From contig NZ_CP064791.1 in NCBI RefSeq assembly GCF_017094465.1, forward strand, positions 1,364,001-1,428,000: 64,000 nt of DNA, given 5' to 3'. The notes below the pieces were generated by a model. The model worked only from the letters and a program-made list of their open reading frames with translations, did not search any database and was not told the DNA's origin. This document shows, piece by piece, positions 8,426 to 17,729 of this stretch. Source of the DNA: Halapricum desulfuricans (GTDB lineage: Archaea; Halobacteriota; Halobacteria; Halobacteriales; Haloarculaceae). The translations under genes and the position numbers were made by a program. Position 1 is the stretch's first letter; each line of letters starts with the position of its first letter.

Positions 8426-8981
8426 CGGTCTCACCTCCGAGCGTGTCCGGATCCGGGACCGGATCGCCCGGGGAGCGCTCCTCGTCGAAGATCCGCAGCG
8501 CGTAGTCCTCCCAGCGCCGGATGGGTTCGACGACGGCCCCCCTGTTTGCCCCCGTGATCCCGTGGACGTACAGCGTATTTCGGTCGCGATCGTAATCCAT
8601 CGTGAGCGTCCCAGGCGTGAGTGTGATGCTGTTTGCGATCGTCGTGACGGCGAGATCGGACTCCACGCGGAGCGGGACCTCGACGACATCCGGCTTGATC
8701 GGCATCGACGGTGCTAACACCCGCCAGGCGACGTCCAGGTTCGCGACGAGCAGCTCACGGACGAACAACAGAACGTACAACACGCCGAACGGAGCCGCCA
8801 GCAGCCCGCCGCGGACGTTCATCTCCGCAGTGTAGAACCGCCGGAGGACGTACGCGATCGGCAGTCCGACCAGGAGACCGACCAGCAGTGTCGTCGCGAT
8901 TCCGGTCGGGGTGAGCGGTGCTCCGTTGACGAAGACCCACAGGACGGCGAGGGTCAGTCCGATAACTGGCCAGCGTTTCAT
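8415..8981 (-). CDS. mrpE: Na+/H+ antiporter subunit E
   Basis: The 188-residue protein has two or three N-terminal membrane segments (LTLAVLWVFVNG, TLLVGLLVGLPIAYVL, FGVLYVLLFVRELLVANLDVA) and a soluble domain containing TIANSITLTPGTLTMDYD, the conserved MrpE core. It is longer than bacterial MrpE because of an acidic C-terminal tail, which is usual in halophiles. It overlaps mrpD by four bases. Confidence 0.9.
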   Translation of the reverse strand: MKRWPVIGLTLAVLWVFVNGAPLTPTGIATTLLVGLLVGLPIAYVLRRFYTAEMNVRGGLLAAPFGVLYVLLFVRELLVANLDVAWRVLAPSMPIKPDVVEVPLRVESDLAVTTIANSITLTPGTLTMDYDRDRNTLYVHGITGANRGAVVEPIRRWEDYALRIFDEERSPGDPVPDPDTLGGETDGE

Positions 8982-10633
8982 CGTTGCACCTCCGTGTAAC
9001 TCGGATCGACGGCGTCGATGTATGCACCGCGGTCCAGTGCCGCGTTCGCCGCGCCGTGAGCCCCCTCGTACACCGGATCGAGGGCGATCCCGAGCACGAC
9101 CAGGGTCAGTGCAAGCACGGCGACGACCGACAGCAGGGCCACCGGCTGTGCCGTCGCTCGCAGAACGGCGTCACTCTGGGTGCCCCAGAAAGCGTCGCTC
9201 CAGACTTTCGAGACGTACGCGATCGTGAGTATCGCGGCGCCGAGTGCGGCGATGGCGGCGATCTCTCCGATTGGTCCGCTCGCGCTCATCGCCGTCGCTG
9301 CCGTCTCGAACACGGTGAGCTTGCCGAAAAAGCCCATCAGCGGGGGGATTCCGACCAGACTCAGGCCGCCCAGCAGGAACGCGGTCGAGAGATACGGCCG
9401 GCTGCGTGTCAACCCGCCGAGATCGTCGGTCGATATCGTCCCGACGGCCGCGTTGATCGTGCCGCTCACCAGGAACAGCAACGACTTCGCGACGGCGTGA
9501 TTCAGCGCGTACAGCAGCGCGGCGACGATCCCGAGGACCCGGAGCCCGTCGGTCGCGGACTTGCCGGCGGGAACCACGTACTCGCCGCCCAGCACAGCCA
9601 CCGATCCGGCGTCACCCAGCGGAATCGTTGCGACGACCGCCAGGGGCAGCACGATGAACCCGACCTGCGCGATCGAAGAGTACGCCAGCAGGCGATCCAG
9701 GTTAGGTTGGCCCACGGCGGCGAACCCGCCGAGGAACGCACTCCCGATCGCCATCACGAACAGGATCGGGCCGAAGAACAGCAACATCGATCCGTCTCCG
9801 AACGGCCCGAGATCGAGGTGAGCGGCCCCGAAGACCGTAAAGAGCAACCGGATGATCGCGTAGACGCCGACTTTCTTCGTCACGCCGGCCAACATTGCCG
9901 AGACCGGTGCGGGCGCCGCCTCGTAGGCGTCGGGCACCCAGAAGTGGAACGGGACGATCCCAGCCTTGAGTGCGAACACCGCGAACAACAGGGCGGCGAG
10001 GCCGACGACCGGCTCGACGGCGATACCGAACGCCCCGGGATTGGACAGCCTGACAGCCAGATCGGCCATGTTAAGCGTCCCAGTCGTGGCGTAGATGCCA
10101 CCGATGGATAGCAGCATAACGGCGCTGCCGATCAGATTCAAAACTGCGTACTGCAGGGCCGCGCGGGTGTGCTCGGGGCCGCTGTAAAAGACCACCAGGA
10201 CGTAACTGGGCATGAGCATGACTTCGAACCAGACGAAGAGGTTGAAGATGTCGCCCGTGAGAAACGCCCCGGTGACGCCGACAACCATCAGATGGAACAG
10301 CGGATGGTACGCGAGTTGCTGGCCGAACGTCTCGATGTAGTCCGCCGAGAACACGAGCGCCGCGATCGTCACCAGGGCACTCATCGCGAGCATAAACGCC
10401 GCGAGTTGATCGGCGACCAGCGTGATCCCGTACGGAGCCGTCCAGCCAGAGAGCTGATACGTCAGGATCGACTCCGAGAAGACCTGCCACACGAGCGCAC
10501 CGACGGCGCCGACGTATCCGGCCCCGCCGAGCAGGCTGATCGCCCGCTGGACGCGCGGACGCGAGCGCGTGACGAGCGTTAAAACGGCCGTGACCAGTGC
10601 GACCAGAAGCGGCGCGACGACGACGTTACTCAT
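8978..10633 (-). CDS. mrpD: Na+/H+ antiporter subunit D (proton-channel subunit)
   Basis: MrpD is a roughly 14-helix membrane protein related to complex I subunit NuoN/NuoM. It holds the family motifs: the conserved membrane Glu in FNLFVWFEVMLMPSYVLV, the proton-path lysines in AVFALKAGIVPFHFWVPDAYEAAPAPVSAML, and LNHAVAKSLLFLVSG. Start ATG 10633 (MSNVVVAPLLVALV) is chosen over the GTG at 10642; it overlaps the mrpC stop as ATGAGTAA. At 551 residues it has normal length. It works with MrpA to exchange protons for sodium at the cytoplasmic membrane. Confidence 0.93.
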   Translation of the reverse strand: MSNVVVAPLLVALVTAVLTLVTRSRPRVQRAISLLGGAGYVGAVGALVWQVFSESILTYQLSGWTAPYGITLVADQLAAFMLAMSALVTIAALVFSADYIETFGQQLAYHPLFHLMVVGVTGAFLTGDIFNLFVWFEVMLMPSYVLVVFYSGPEHTRAALQYAVLNLIGSAVMLLSIGGIYATTGTLNMADLAVRLSNPGAFGIAVEPVVGLAALLFAVFALKAGIVPFHFWVPDAYEAAPAPVSAMLAGVTKKVGVYAIIRLLFTVFGAAHLDLGPFGDGSMLLFFGPILFVMAIGSAFLGGFAAVGQPNLDRLLAYSSIAQVGFIVLPLAVVATIPLGDAGSVAVLGGEYVVPAGKSATDGLRVLGIVAALLYALNHAVAKSLLFLVSGTINAAVGTISTDDLGGLTRSRPYLSTAFLLGGLSLVGIPPLMGFFGKLTVFETAATAMSASGPIGEIAAIAALGAAILTIAYVSKVWSDAFWGTQSDAVLRATAQPVALLSVVAVLALTLVVLGIALDPVYEGAHGAANAALDRGAYIDAVDPSYTEVQR

Positions 10634-11024
10634 GTGTATCACCCAGTTCAGTGAGATCGAGTGTTCCGTGTTCCTCGTACACCCGGTAGGTAAGCACCAG
10701 CGCGAACGCGGTCGTCCCGAACCCGATGACGATCGCCGTCAACACGAGCGCCTGGACGAGCGGATCGGTCGTCGCCGTCGCCCCGTGACTGCCGTGGCCG
10801 ACGAACGGGACCGAGCCGGCGAGACCGCCCATCGTCACGAGATAGACGTTCGCAGCCTGGCTGAGAATCGAGATGCCCCAGACGACCTGTACGATGTCAC
10901 GCCGGAGGACGAGGAACGTTCCCAGCGCGAACAGCAGGCCGAGGACGACCGCCAGCAGGAACTGTGGGTCCCGGGCCGGGACGTACGCTCCAGCACCGCC
11001 AGCGGCGAGAACGCGTGCGATCAT
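10626..11024 (-). CDS. mrpC: Na+/H+ antiporter subunit C
   Basis: This 132-residue homologue of complex I subunit NuoK has three membrane segments (FLLAVVLGLLFALGTFLVL, VVWGISILSQAANVYLVTMGGL, LVQALVLTAIVIGFGTTAFALVLTYRVYEEH). The segment DPLVQALVLTAIVIG and the conserved membrane carboxylates identify MrpC. Its start overlaps the mrpB stop by four bases. Confidence 0.92.
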   Translation of the reverse strand: MIARVLAAGGAGAYVPARDPQFLLAVVLGLLFALGTFLVLRRDIVQVVWGISILSQAANVYLVTMGGLAGSVPFVGHGSHGATATTDPLVQALVLTAIVIGFGTTAFALVLTYRVYEEHGTLDLTELGDTHE

Positions 11025-11524
11025 TCGGCACCCACCACCGCGACGACCGTCAGCAGTCCACCGACGACGACAAAGTACACCCCGAGATCGAACGCCAGCG
11101 CCGACGCGACCTCGATCTCGTGGAACAGTGGAACGCCCTCCACGAAGACGACGGCCTGGCTGAGGAACGGATAGCCGAGTGCGATCGCGACGATCCCGCT
11201 CCCGGCAGCGAGCGCCAGTCCGATCGCCAGCACTTCGCTGAACTCCTTCGTCACGCCGGGCCGTTGCTGCTTCCCGTCTTCGACGGGTTCACCGGGAATC
11301 GCACGGGGCAGGGCCGCCCGGTCGAGGATCTCCGTCTCGAAGTAATCCAGCCCGAAGATGATGTAGACGAGCACGAACGCGACGGCGGTCAGGACGCCGC
11401 CGATAAAACCACCTCCGGGGGCGTTGTGACCCTGCAGCAGCAGCGACACTGCCGTGATCAAGATGATCGGTACGACGACTCTGACGACTGTTCGAGCGAT
11501 GACAGTCGGCTCGTTTTCTGTCAC
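11021..11524 (-). CDS. mrpB: Na+/H+ antiporter subunit B
   Basis: The 167-residue membrane protein has four segments and the MrpB signature GHNAPGGGFIGGVLTAVAFVLVY. It corresponds to the separate MrpB subunit next to MrpA. Start and stop codons overlap those of its neighbours by four bases each, so translation is probably coupled. Confidence 0.92.
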   Translation of the reverse strand: MTENEPTVIARTVVRVVVPIILITAVSLLLQGHNAPGGGFIGGVLTAVAFVLVYIIFGLDYFETEILDRAALPRAIPGEPVEDGKQQRPGVTKEFSEVLAIGLALAAGSGIVAIALGYPFLSQAVVFVEGVPLFHEIEVASALAFDLGVYFVVVGGLLTVVAVVGAE

Positions 11525-13947
11525 TGTGTCTCACCTCGTTCGCGCATCGCGACCAGCGTGATCACGGACAGCGCGGCCATCGCGATCACCGATATCTCGC
11601 CGAGTGTATCGAACGCACGGAAGTCGACGAGGATGACGTTCACGATGTTGGCACCCCCGCCGTGATCGAGAATCCACGTCCCGTGTTCGGCCGGCACGCC
11701 GCCGCGTTCGAGGAAGAAATTCGCGATCCGCTGATCGGGGTTTGCGCCCGTCGTCACCAGCACCGTCAGGAAGACCGTGATCCCGACGATACCCGACGCG
11801 ATGGCGTCTCTCGCGATGACCGACCGACGCGCCTCCCCGTAGAACGGGGGTAGCTTGTCGAGCACCAGCAAAAAGAGCACGAGCACGAGCGTCTCGATGA
11901 GCAGTTGCGTCAGCGCCAGATCGGGGGCGTCTCCCAGGATGTAGAAGATCGCCACCATGAACCCCAGGATCGAGAGCGTCAGCACGCCCACAATGTGCGA
12001 GGGCGCGCGCGTCAGTGCCAGCGCAGCCACGACGGCGACGCCGAGGACGATTGCCATCGGGACGGGCGTGACGATCCCCGCGAACGACGGCAGCGCGACG
12101 GCCGTCACGGCGTAGGCCAGCAGTGTCATCACGCTTACCGCGAGCAACAGCATCATCGCGTACGTGCGAAGCAGCCCCGTCTGGATCGTCGACTCGACCA
12201 CGCGAAGACGATCGAGGCCGTCGACGGCCGAGTCGTAATACCAGTTCGCGCTGAGCACCGGAACCGACCGCAATCGGACGATCGTCGTTCGGAGCTGGCT
12301 ATAGAACGGATACGCGACGATGCCGAGTCCGACCGTCGTCGCGCTCATCGCCACCGGAACCGTGAGCTCAGTCGGCAGGTAATACGAGAAGTGTGCACCG
12401 TGCTCGCCACCCTGGTCGATCGCGGTCGCGCCGACGACCTGCCGGACGAACTCCTCGAGCGGGTCGATGTGGACGCCGGCCGTCGCGGTGATCCCGCCGA
12501 TTCCGATGATCCCGGCGACGACGGCCAGCACGACCGCCGGCAGTCGCATCGACCACGGCGGCGTGTGGACGTGGTCAAGCGCCTCGGGCTTCTCGCCGAA
12601 GAACAGCATCAAAAAGCGGATCGAATACAGGAACGTGAACACGCTCCCGAAGACGGCGACGACCGGCAGGATCCACCACAGCCCGCCCGAGGCGTGTGCG
12701 AGTTCGTAGGTCGCCTCGAAGAGGAACTCCTTGGAGTAGAAGCCGTTGAACGGTGGGACGCCGGCCATCCCGAGCGCGGCAACGACCGTAACGCCGGCGG
12801 CGACTGGCAGATCACGCCACAGCCCGCCGAGGTCGTCGATCATCCGTGTCCCGGCTTCGTGGGCGATGATCCCGGCCACGAGGAAGAGTGCGGCCTTGAA
12901 CGCGGCGTGGTTGAGGATGTGAAACGCCCCGGTCTCGGCCCCGTACGCGCTCGCACCGCCTCCGACGACGCCGAACCCGGCGATAATCAGCCCCAGGTGC
13001 GAGGCCGTCGAATACGCCAGCAACTCCTTGATATCGCTCGCTCCGACAGCCAGGATCGCCGCGACGGTCATCGTCACCAGTCCCATCGTGACGAACAGCA
13101 GTTGCCACTCCTCGGAGGCCAACAGCGGTCGGAAACGGCCGACGAGATAGACGCCCGCCTTGACCATCGTCGCCGAGTGCAGGAACGCCGAAACGGGTGT
13201 CGGTGCCTCCATCGCGTTGGGCAGCCAGATGTGCAGCGGGACCTGCGCGGACTTCGCGGCGGCGCCGATCCCGATCAATACGAGCGCGGGCACGAACAGC
13301 CCGTCTGCACGGAGCCCCTCACGGATCGAGTCGGCCTGTGCGAGCAGCGCCTGGTCGGTGCCGAGCAACTGGAGGGTCCCGCCCTCACCGGCCACGAGCA
13401 GAAATCCGAGTAGCATGAACAGCCCGCCGGCGACCGTGATGAGCATCGACTTGCGGGCGGCGTACTGCGAGGACGACTGGCCGGTGTAGTGGCCGATCAG
13501 AATAAACGACGAGATACTGGTCAACTCCCAGAAGACGAACAGGACGATGAGATCGGCAGCGAAGGCGACGCCGAGCATCGACCCCATGAACGCCAGCAGC
13601 GTGGCGTAGAACTTCATCTTCCCCGGCTCCTCGTGCATGTATCCGCCGGAGTAAGTGAGAATCAGGACGCCGATCCCGCTGGCCAGAAAGCCGATCAGAA
13701 GCGAGAGCCCGTCGACGTAAAACGACAGCGCGACCTCGAACCCGGGCGCGTCGATCCACGTCCAGGAGACGAGCCCGCGCGCGCCGGTCATCGCAAACCA
13801 GCCGACGAGGCCGAACGTGACGGCCGCAACTGCCGCAGACGCGTAGGCAGTTCGCTCGCCGAGCAGCCGGTAGACGAGCGGCGTCAGGGCTGCAGCGAGG
13901 AACGGCAGTCCCACGATAACCGCCATGACCCACTGGTTCGGTTGCAC
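11521..13947 (-). CDS. mrpA: Na+/H+ antiporter subunit A
   Basis: MrpA is the largest subunit, 808 residues with about 20 membrane helices. Residues 1-500 resemble complex I subunit NuoL, with the channel Glu in VLFVFWELTSISSFILIGHY and proton-path residues in AAKSAQVPLHIWLPNAMEAPTPVSAFLHSATMVKAG and LNHAAFKAALFLVAG. The C-terminal part (from about 600) holds the MrpA-specific helices ending in FRAFDTLGEISVIAMAALSVI. It is the first gene of the A-B-C-D-E-F-G operon. The complex probably exports Na+ at the expense of the proton gradient and supports pH and salt balance. Confidence 0.94.
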   Translation of the reverse strand: MQPNQWVMAVIVGLPFLAAALTPLVYRLLGERTAYASAAVAAVTFGLVGWFAMTGARGLVSWTWIDAPGFEVALSFYVDGLSLLIGFLASGIGVLILTYSGGYMHEEPGKMKFYATLLAFMGSMLGVAFAADLIVLFVFWELTSISSFILIGHYTGQSSSQYAARKSMLITVAGGLFMLLGFLLVAGEGGTLQLLGTDQALLAQADSIREGLRADGLFVPALVLIGIGAAAKSAQVPLHIWLPNAMEAPTPVSAFLHSATMVKAGVYLVGRFRPLLASEEWQLLFVTMGLVTMTVAAILAVGASDIKELLAYSTASHLGLIIAGFGVVGGGASAYGAETGAFHILNHAAFKAALFLVAGIIAHEAGTRMIDDLGGLWRDLPVAAGVTVVAALGMAGVPPFNGFYSKEFLFEATYELAHASGGLWWILPVVAVFGSVFTFLYSIRFLMLFFGEKPEALDHVHTPPWSMRLPAVVLAVVAGIIGIGGITATAGVHIDPLEEFVRQVVGATAIDQGGEHGAHFSYYLPTELTVPVAMSATTVGLGIVAYPFYSQLRTTIVRLRSVPVLSANWYYDSAVDGLDRLRVVESTIQTGLLRTYAMMLLLAVSVMTLLAYAVTAVALPSFAGIVTPVPMAIVLGVAVVAALALTRAPSHIVGVLTLSILGFMVAIFYILGDAPDLALTQLLIETLVLVLFLLVLDKLPPFYGEARRSVIARDAIASGIVGITVFLTVLVTTGANPDQRIANFFLERGGVPAEHGTWILDHGGGANIVNVILVDFRAFDTLGEISVIAMAALSVITLVAMRERGETQ

Positions 13948-14059
13948 GTCGGAGGTTTTGCCCCAGTCCGGATTTAACTCTTCTCAAATGCGAACACAGC
14001 CGGAGTATAACCGGTGATCTTCTGTTGAGAAATCCGGCTACCCGTGCGTGCTGCTCGGG

Positions 14060-15775
14060 TCACTCCCACTTCGCTGCCGGGTTCGTCACCGCACCGTTCG
14101 CCGCCGAGCCGAAGTCGCGGTGGTACTTCGCCAGGAACCCACCCTCGTAGTTCGGTTCGGGTTCGTCACGCGCTTCGAGCCGGCGTTCGATCTCCTCGTC
14201 GCTCAGGTCGATCGACAGCTCGAGGTCGTCGATGTCGATCGTGATCCGATCGCCGTCCTCGAGTGCGGCGATCGGGCCGCCGACGTACGCCTCGGGCGCG
14301 ACGTGCCCGATCGAGAACCCGCGAGTCGCGCCGGAGAACCGGCCGTCTGTCAAAAGCGCCACGTCCTCGGCGTGGCCCTGGCCGGCGACCGCCGACGTGA
14401 CGCCGAGCATCTCGCGCATGCCGGGTCCGCCGCGTGGCCCCTCGTTGCGGATGACGATCGCGTCACCGGACTCGACGTGCCCTTCCTGGACGTATTCCAT
14501 CGCCTCGGATTCCTCCTCGAAGACTCTGACCGGCCCCTCGTGGTGGAGGTGGTCCGACCCGGTGATCTTGATGACCGCACCGTCGGGCGCGAGGTTACCC
14601 GAGAGGATACGGATGGCACCGCGCTCGTGGAACGGATCCTCGACCGGCCGGAGGTACTCGACGTCGAGTTCCTCGATCGTCGGCAGGTCCATCGCGGCCA
14701 GTTCCTCGCCGATCGTGTTGCCCGTGACCGTCCGGGCGTCGCCGTCGATCAGGTCGGCGTCACGCAGGGCCTCCAGTACGACCGGGACGCCGCCGACCTC
14801 GTAGAGGTCGTTCATAACCTTCTCGCCGCCGGGCTGGAAGTCCGCGATCTTGGGCGTGCGTGCGCTGATCCGGTTGAAGTCCTCGATGTCGAGGTCGACG
14901 CCCGCCTCGGCGGCCATCGCCAGCAGGTGCAAGACGGCGTTGGTCGAACCGCCGACGGCGACCTGCAGCGCGATCGCGTTCTCGAAGCTCGCCTTGCTGA
15001 GGAAATCCGACGGGCGGCGCTGCTCCTGGACGACCTCGACGGCGAGTTCGCCGCTCTCGCGAGCGACGGTGTAGCGCGACCACTCCTCGGCCGGCGGCGC
15101 GGCACTGCCCAGCGGCGCGAACCCGAGCGCCTCGGAGATCGAGGCCATCGTGTTGGCCGTGAACATCCCACCGCAGGAGCCGGCCCCGGGACAGGCGTGG
15201 CGCTCCATCTCGTCGAGTTCCGCCTCGGACATCTCGCCCTGTGCGACCGAGCCGACGCCTTCGAAGACGTTCTGGATCGTCACCTCGCGGCCGTCGTGCT
15301 CGCCGGGCATGATCGACCCGCCATAGAGGAACACCGAGGGGAGATCCGTCCGGATCGAGGCCATCATCATCCCCGGCATGTTCTTGTCACAGCCGCCGAT
15401 CGTCACCAGCCCGTCCATCCGCTCGGCGAAGCTCACAAGTTCGACCGAGTCGGCGATCATCTCCCGGGAGATCAGCGACGCCTTCATCCCCTCGGTCCCC
15501 ATCGATATCGCGTCGGAGACGGTGATCGTCCCGAACTCGATCGGCATGCCGCCGGACTCGTCGATGCCCTCGTAGGCCGACTCGGCGACCTCGTCCAGGT
15601 GGACGTTACACGGCGTGATGTCCGCCGCCGGGTTGGCGATCCCGACCATCGGCGAGGAGAGGTCCTGGTCGTCGTATCCCATCGCGCGGAACATCGCTCG
15701 ATGGGGGGCGCGTTCTGTTCCTTCCGTGACCTCCGCGCTCCGGAGATCCGGATCTTTCGCGTTTTCGTCCTCCAT
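14060..15775 (-). CDS. ilvD: Dihydroxy-acid dehydratase
   Basis: IlvD converts 2,3-dihydroxy-isovalerate and the isoleucine equivalent to the 2-keto acids, the third common step in branched-chain amino acid synthesis. The 571-residue protein has the three Fe-S cysteines of the family in [22 protein letters not shown] and [16 protein letters not shown], and the C-terminal [16 protein letters not shown]. The ATG at 15775 ([13 protein letters not shown]) suits the family; upstream residues do not. No other ilv or leu gene is close by. It is divergent from the amylase gene, with 190 bases between starts. Confidence 0.95.
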   Translation of the reverse strand: MEDENAKDPDLRSAEVTEGTERAPHRAMFRAMGYDDQDLSSPMVGIANPAADITPCNVHLDEVAESAYEGIDESGGMPIEFGTITVSDAISMGTEGMKASLISREMIADSVELVSFAERMDGLVTIGGCDKNMPGMMMASIRTDLPSVFLYGGSIMPGEHDGREVTIQNVFEGVGSVAQGEMSEAELDEMERHACPGAGSCGGMFTANTMASISEALGFAPLGSAAPPAEEWSRYTVARESGELAVEVVQEQRRPSDFLSKASFENAIALQVAVGGSTNAVLHLLAMAAEAGVDLDIEDFNRISARTPKIADFQPGGEKVMNDLYEVGGVPVVLEALRDADLIDGDARTVTGNTIGEELAAMDLPTIEELDVEYLRPVEDPFHERGAIRILSGNLAPDGAVIKITGSDHLHHEGPVRVFEEESEAMEYVQEGHVESGDAIVIRNEGPRGGPGMREMLGVTSAVAGQGHAEDVALLTDGRFSGATRGFSIGHVAPEAYVGGPIAALEDGDRITIDIDDLELSIDLSDEEIERRLEARDEPEPNYEGGFLAKYHRDFGSAANGAVTNPAAKWE

Positions 15776-15886
15776 GTACACTCCGTGCGCGTCCGCGGTC
15801 TTAAGCACGAGGTCCACGACAAGGCAGGGATCCACGACAAACGTCCTCTCGTGAAGTTTGTATGACTATCTCATCCCAGGTCGTCA

Positions 15887-15898
15887 AATTTAATAATG
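15887..15898 (+). promoter_or_regulatory. Promoter of the amylase gene
   Basis: An AT-rich element, AATTTAATAATG, lies about 70 bases before the amylase ATG and is the best TATA candidate in the ilvD-amylase gap. No clear sugar-regulator operator is visible near it. Confidence 0.4.
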
Positions 15899-15965
15899 AA
15901 GATTCTGATATCGAGGTGCGTGCCACTAGGACACAATCGGTGTCACGTAGCGAGGTTGACTATCC

Positions 15966-17255
15966 ATGCGCGAAACCCCTCGAACGAGCAGACGTAGCGT
16001 CCTGAAAGGCATCGGTACAGCAGCGCTCGGTGCGCTCGGTTTCGGATCGGCAGGAAGCTCGCCCGCCGAGGCGGCAGGCGAGCCCATCATGATGCAGTAC
16101 TTTCACGAGCCGTGGAGTACTGTCGAGTCCGACATCCCGACTATTGCTGATATCGGTTACGACGCAATCTGGATCCAGCAACCGGCAGAGGCGATCCTCA
16201 CGTGGGACGACCAGGATGGGCGAAACGACCCGCCGCTGGGGTATCAGCCGGTCGATCTTCGAAACTTCAACAGCGAGTTCGGCACCGAGTCGGAGTTGCA
16301 GTCACTGATCGATACTGCACACTCCCATGGAGTCGAGGTGTACCTCGACACGGTTCTCAACCACATGGCGGCGGCCAGTTACGACACGTTCCCGCAGTTC
16401 GAATACGAACACTTCCACCACGACGTCGGAGCGATCGACGACTGGAGCGACCCGCATCAGGTCAAACACGGCGAGTTCCTCGGGCTGAAGGACCTCGGCC
16501 AGCTCAGCCACACCGACGGCGATCCGGCCTACGTCCGCCAGCAACTCAAAAACTACATGGACAAGATGGCCGAGTTCGGTGCGGACGGCCACCGGTTCGA
16601 CGCGGCAAAGCACATGTACACCGATTTCTTCTCGGACTACGCGAACCAGTGGGCCGACGACAACGGGATGTTCAAGGTCGGCGAAGTCTACGACGGGAAC
16701 GTCGACTACGTCCAGAACTACGCGGATACCGGGATGAACGTCTTTGACTACCCTCTCTTTTTCACGATGCACGATGCCTTCGAGTACGGCGATATGAGTG
16801 CGCTCGAAGGCGCTGGCATCACCGGACAGGACCCGTGGCACTCGGTGCCGTTCGCTGATAATCACGACGAGGACGGACCGAGCCAGTACGAACTGGCCTT
16901 CGCGTACGCCTCGACGATCGAGGGATACCCCGTACACTACAACCTCTATCCGAGCTGGCTGCTCGACAACGACAACATCAACAACATGGTCTGGGTCAAG
17001 AAGAACCTGGCCGGCGGGGAAACCTACTATCGCCACTCCGGCAACGACTTGCTGGTGTACGAACGGTACAACAACCTGCTAGTTGGACTGAACAACAACA
17101 CCAGCAGCTGGCGTGACGAGTGGGTCTACACGTCCTGGCGTGACGAGACGCTCAACGACTACTCCGGGAACGCCAGCGACGTGACGGTCAACAACGACGG
17201 CTGGGTGAAGATCAGCGTCCCGCCGGAAGGGTGGGTCTTCTACGCACCGTACTAA
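15966..17255 (+). CDS. Secreted GH13 alpha-amylase (Tat signal)
   Basis: The 429-residue enzyme starts with a twin-arginine signal (RTSRRSVLKGIGTAALGALGFG), so it is exported folded. The TIM barrel carries the four GH13 regions: VYLDTVLNH (residues about 125-133), GADGHRFDAAKHM with nucleophile Asp212, FKVGEVYD with acid/base Glu240, and PFADNHDED with Asp301. A small C-terminal beta domain ends the protein. It most resembles short alpha-amylases acting on starch or malto-oligosaccharides outside the cell. Only about 40 bases separate the probable transcription start from the ATG. The orphan sugar-binding lipoprotein at 21915-23339 could act in the same nutrition, but they are not linked in an operon. 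Confidence 0.88.
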   Translation: MRETPRTSRRSVLKGIGTAALGALGFGSAGSSPAEAAGEPIMMQYFHEPWSTVESDIPTIADIGYDAIWIQQPAEAILTWDDQDGRNDPPLGYQPVDLRNFNSEFGTESELQSLIDTAHSHGVEVYLDTVLNHMAAASYDTFPQFEYEHFHHDVGAIDDWSDPHQVKHGEFLGLKDLGQLSHTDGDPAYVRQQLKNYMDKMAEFGADGHRFDAAKHMYTDFFSDYANQWADDNGMFKVGEVYDGNVDYVQNYADTGMNVFDYPLFFTMHDAFEYGDMSALEGAGITGQDPWHSVPFADNHDEDGPSQYELAFAYASTIEGYPVHYNLYPSWLLDNDNINNMVWVKKNLAGGETYYRHSGNDLLVYERYNNLLVGLNNNTSSWRDEWVYTSWRDETLNDYSGNASDVTVNNDGWVKISVPPEGWVFYAPY

Positions 17256-17315
17256 CCACACAGCTACGTTGGAGAAGGATTGGGCAACTAACCACCACAC
17301 TGCACGACAGTCTCG

Positions 17316-17594
17316 TCACTCGTATATTTCGTTGCAGCGCTGAGCGAGTTCGATGTCCTGCCCGGTAATGCCGCCCGCGTCGTGGGTCGTCAGCCGCACC
17401 TCGACTTCACCCCACGTGATCGTGATCTCTGGATGATGCCAGGCGTCCTCCGCGAGGCCCCCGACTCCGGACGCGAACCCCACGCCCGGGAGATACGAGT
17501 CGAACTCGAAGGTGCGAACGATCTCCTCGCCGTCGTGGCTCCATCCGCCGGGAAGTCGATCGTCGATCTCGTCGTCGGAAAGTACGTCGCCCAT
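17316..17594 (-). CDS. 4a-hydroxytetrahydrobiopterin dehydratase (PCD/DCoH family)
   Basis: The 92-residue protein has the pterin-4a-carbinolamine dehydratase layout: an N-terminal strand WSHDGEEIVRTFEFDSY, helix GFASGVGGLAEDAWHHPEI containing the catalytic His pair, strand VEVRLTTHDAGGIT and helix DIELAQRCNEIYE. The enzyme recycles the pterin cofactor of aromatic amino acid hydroxylases. Related archaeal proteins may have other pterin roles. The ATG at 17594 was preferred to the GTG two codons earlier. It is divergent from uvrB. Confidence 0.85.
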   Translation of the reverse strand: MGDVLSDDEIDDRLPGGWSHDGEEIVRTFEFDSYLPGVGFASGVGGLAEDAWHHPEITITWGEVEVRLTTHDAGGITGQDIELAQRCNEIYE

Positions 17595-17729
17595 ACCCAC
17601 GTGAACGACTGCCAGTCGAAAATAGGTTCGGCTCCCGGCAGTGCAGGCGTCCGGTCGCTCCGTTGCGAGACGGCGGAATATATGGTGCTATCGCGCGCCT
17701 GAAGTGGCTGGGCCCCCTTGCTGAGAGCA

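Noticed and set aside
8984-10111. 375-residue open frame antisense to mrpD
   Set aside because: Arises from GC-rich third positions of the real membrane protein gene; His/Arg/Gln-rich translation without family features.
11905-13413. 502-residue open frame antisense to mrpA
   Set aside because: Same shadow effect. The minus-strand product is an unmistakable MrpA.
14048-15865. 605-residue open frame antisense to ilvD
   Set aside because: Shadow of ilvD, which has all catalytic motifs; the plus frame has none.
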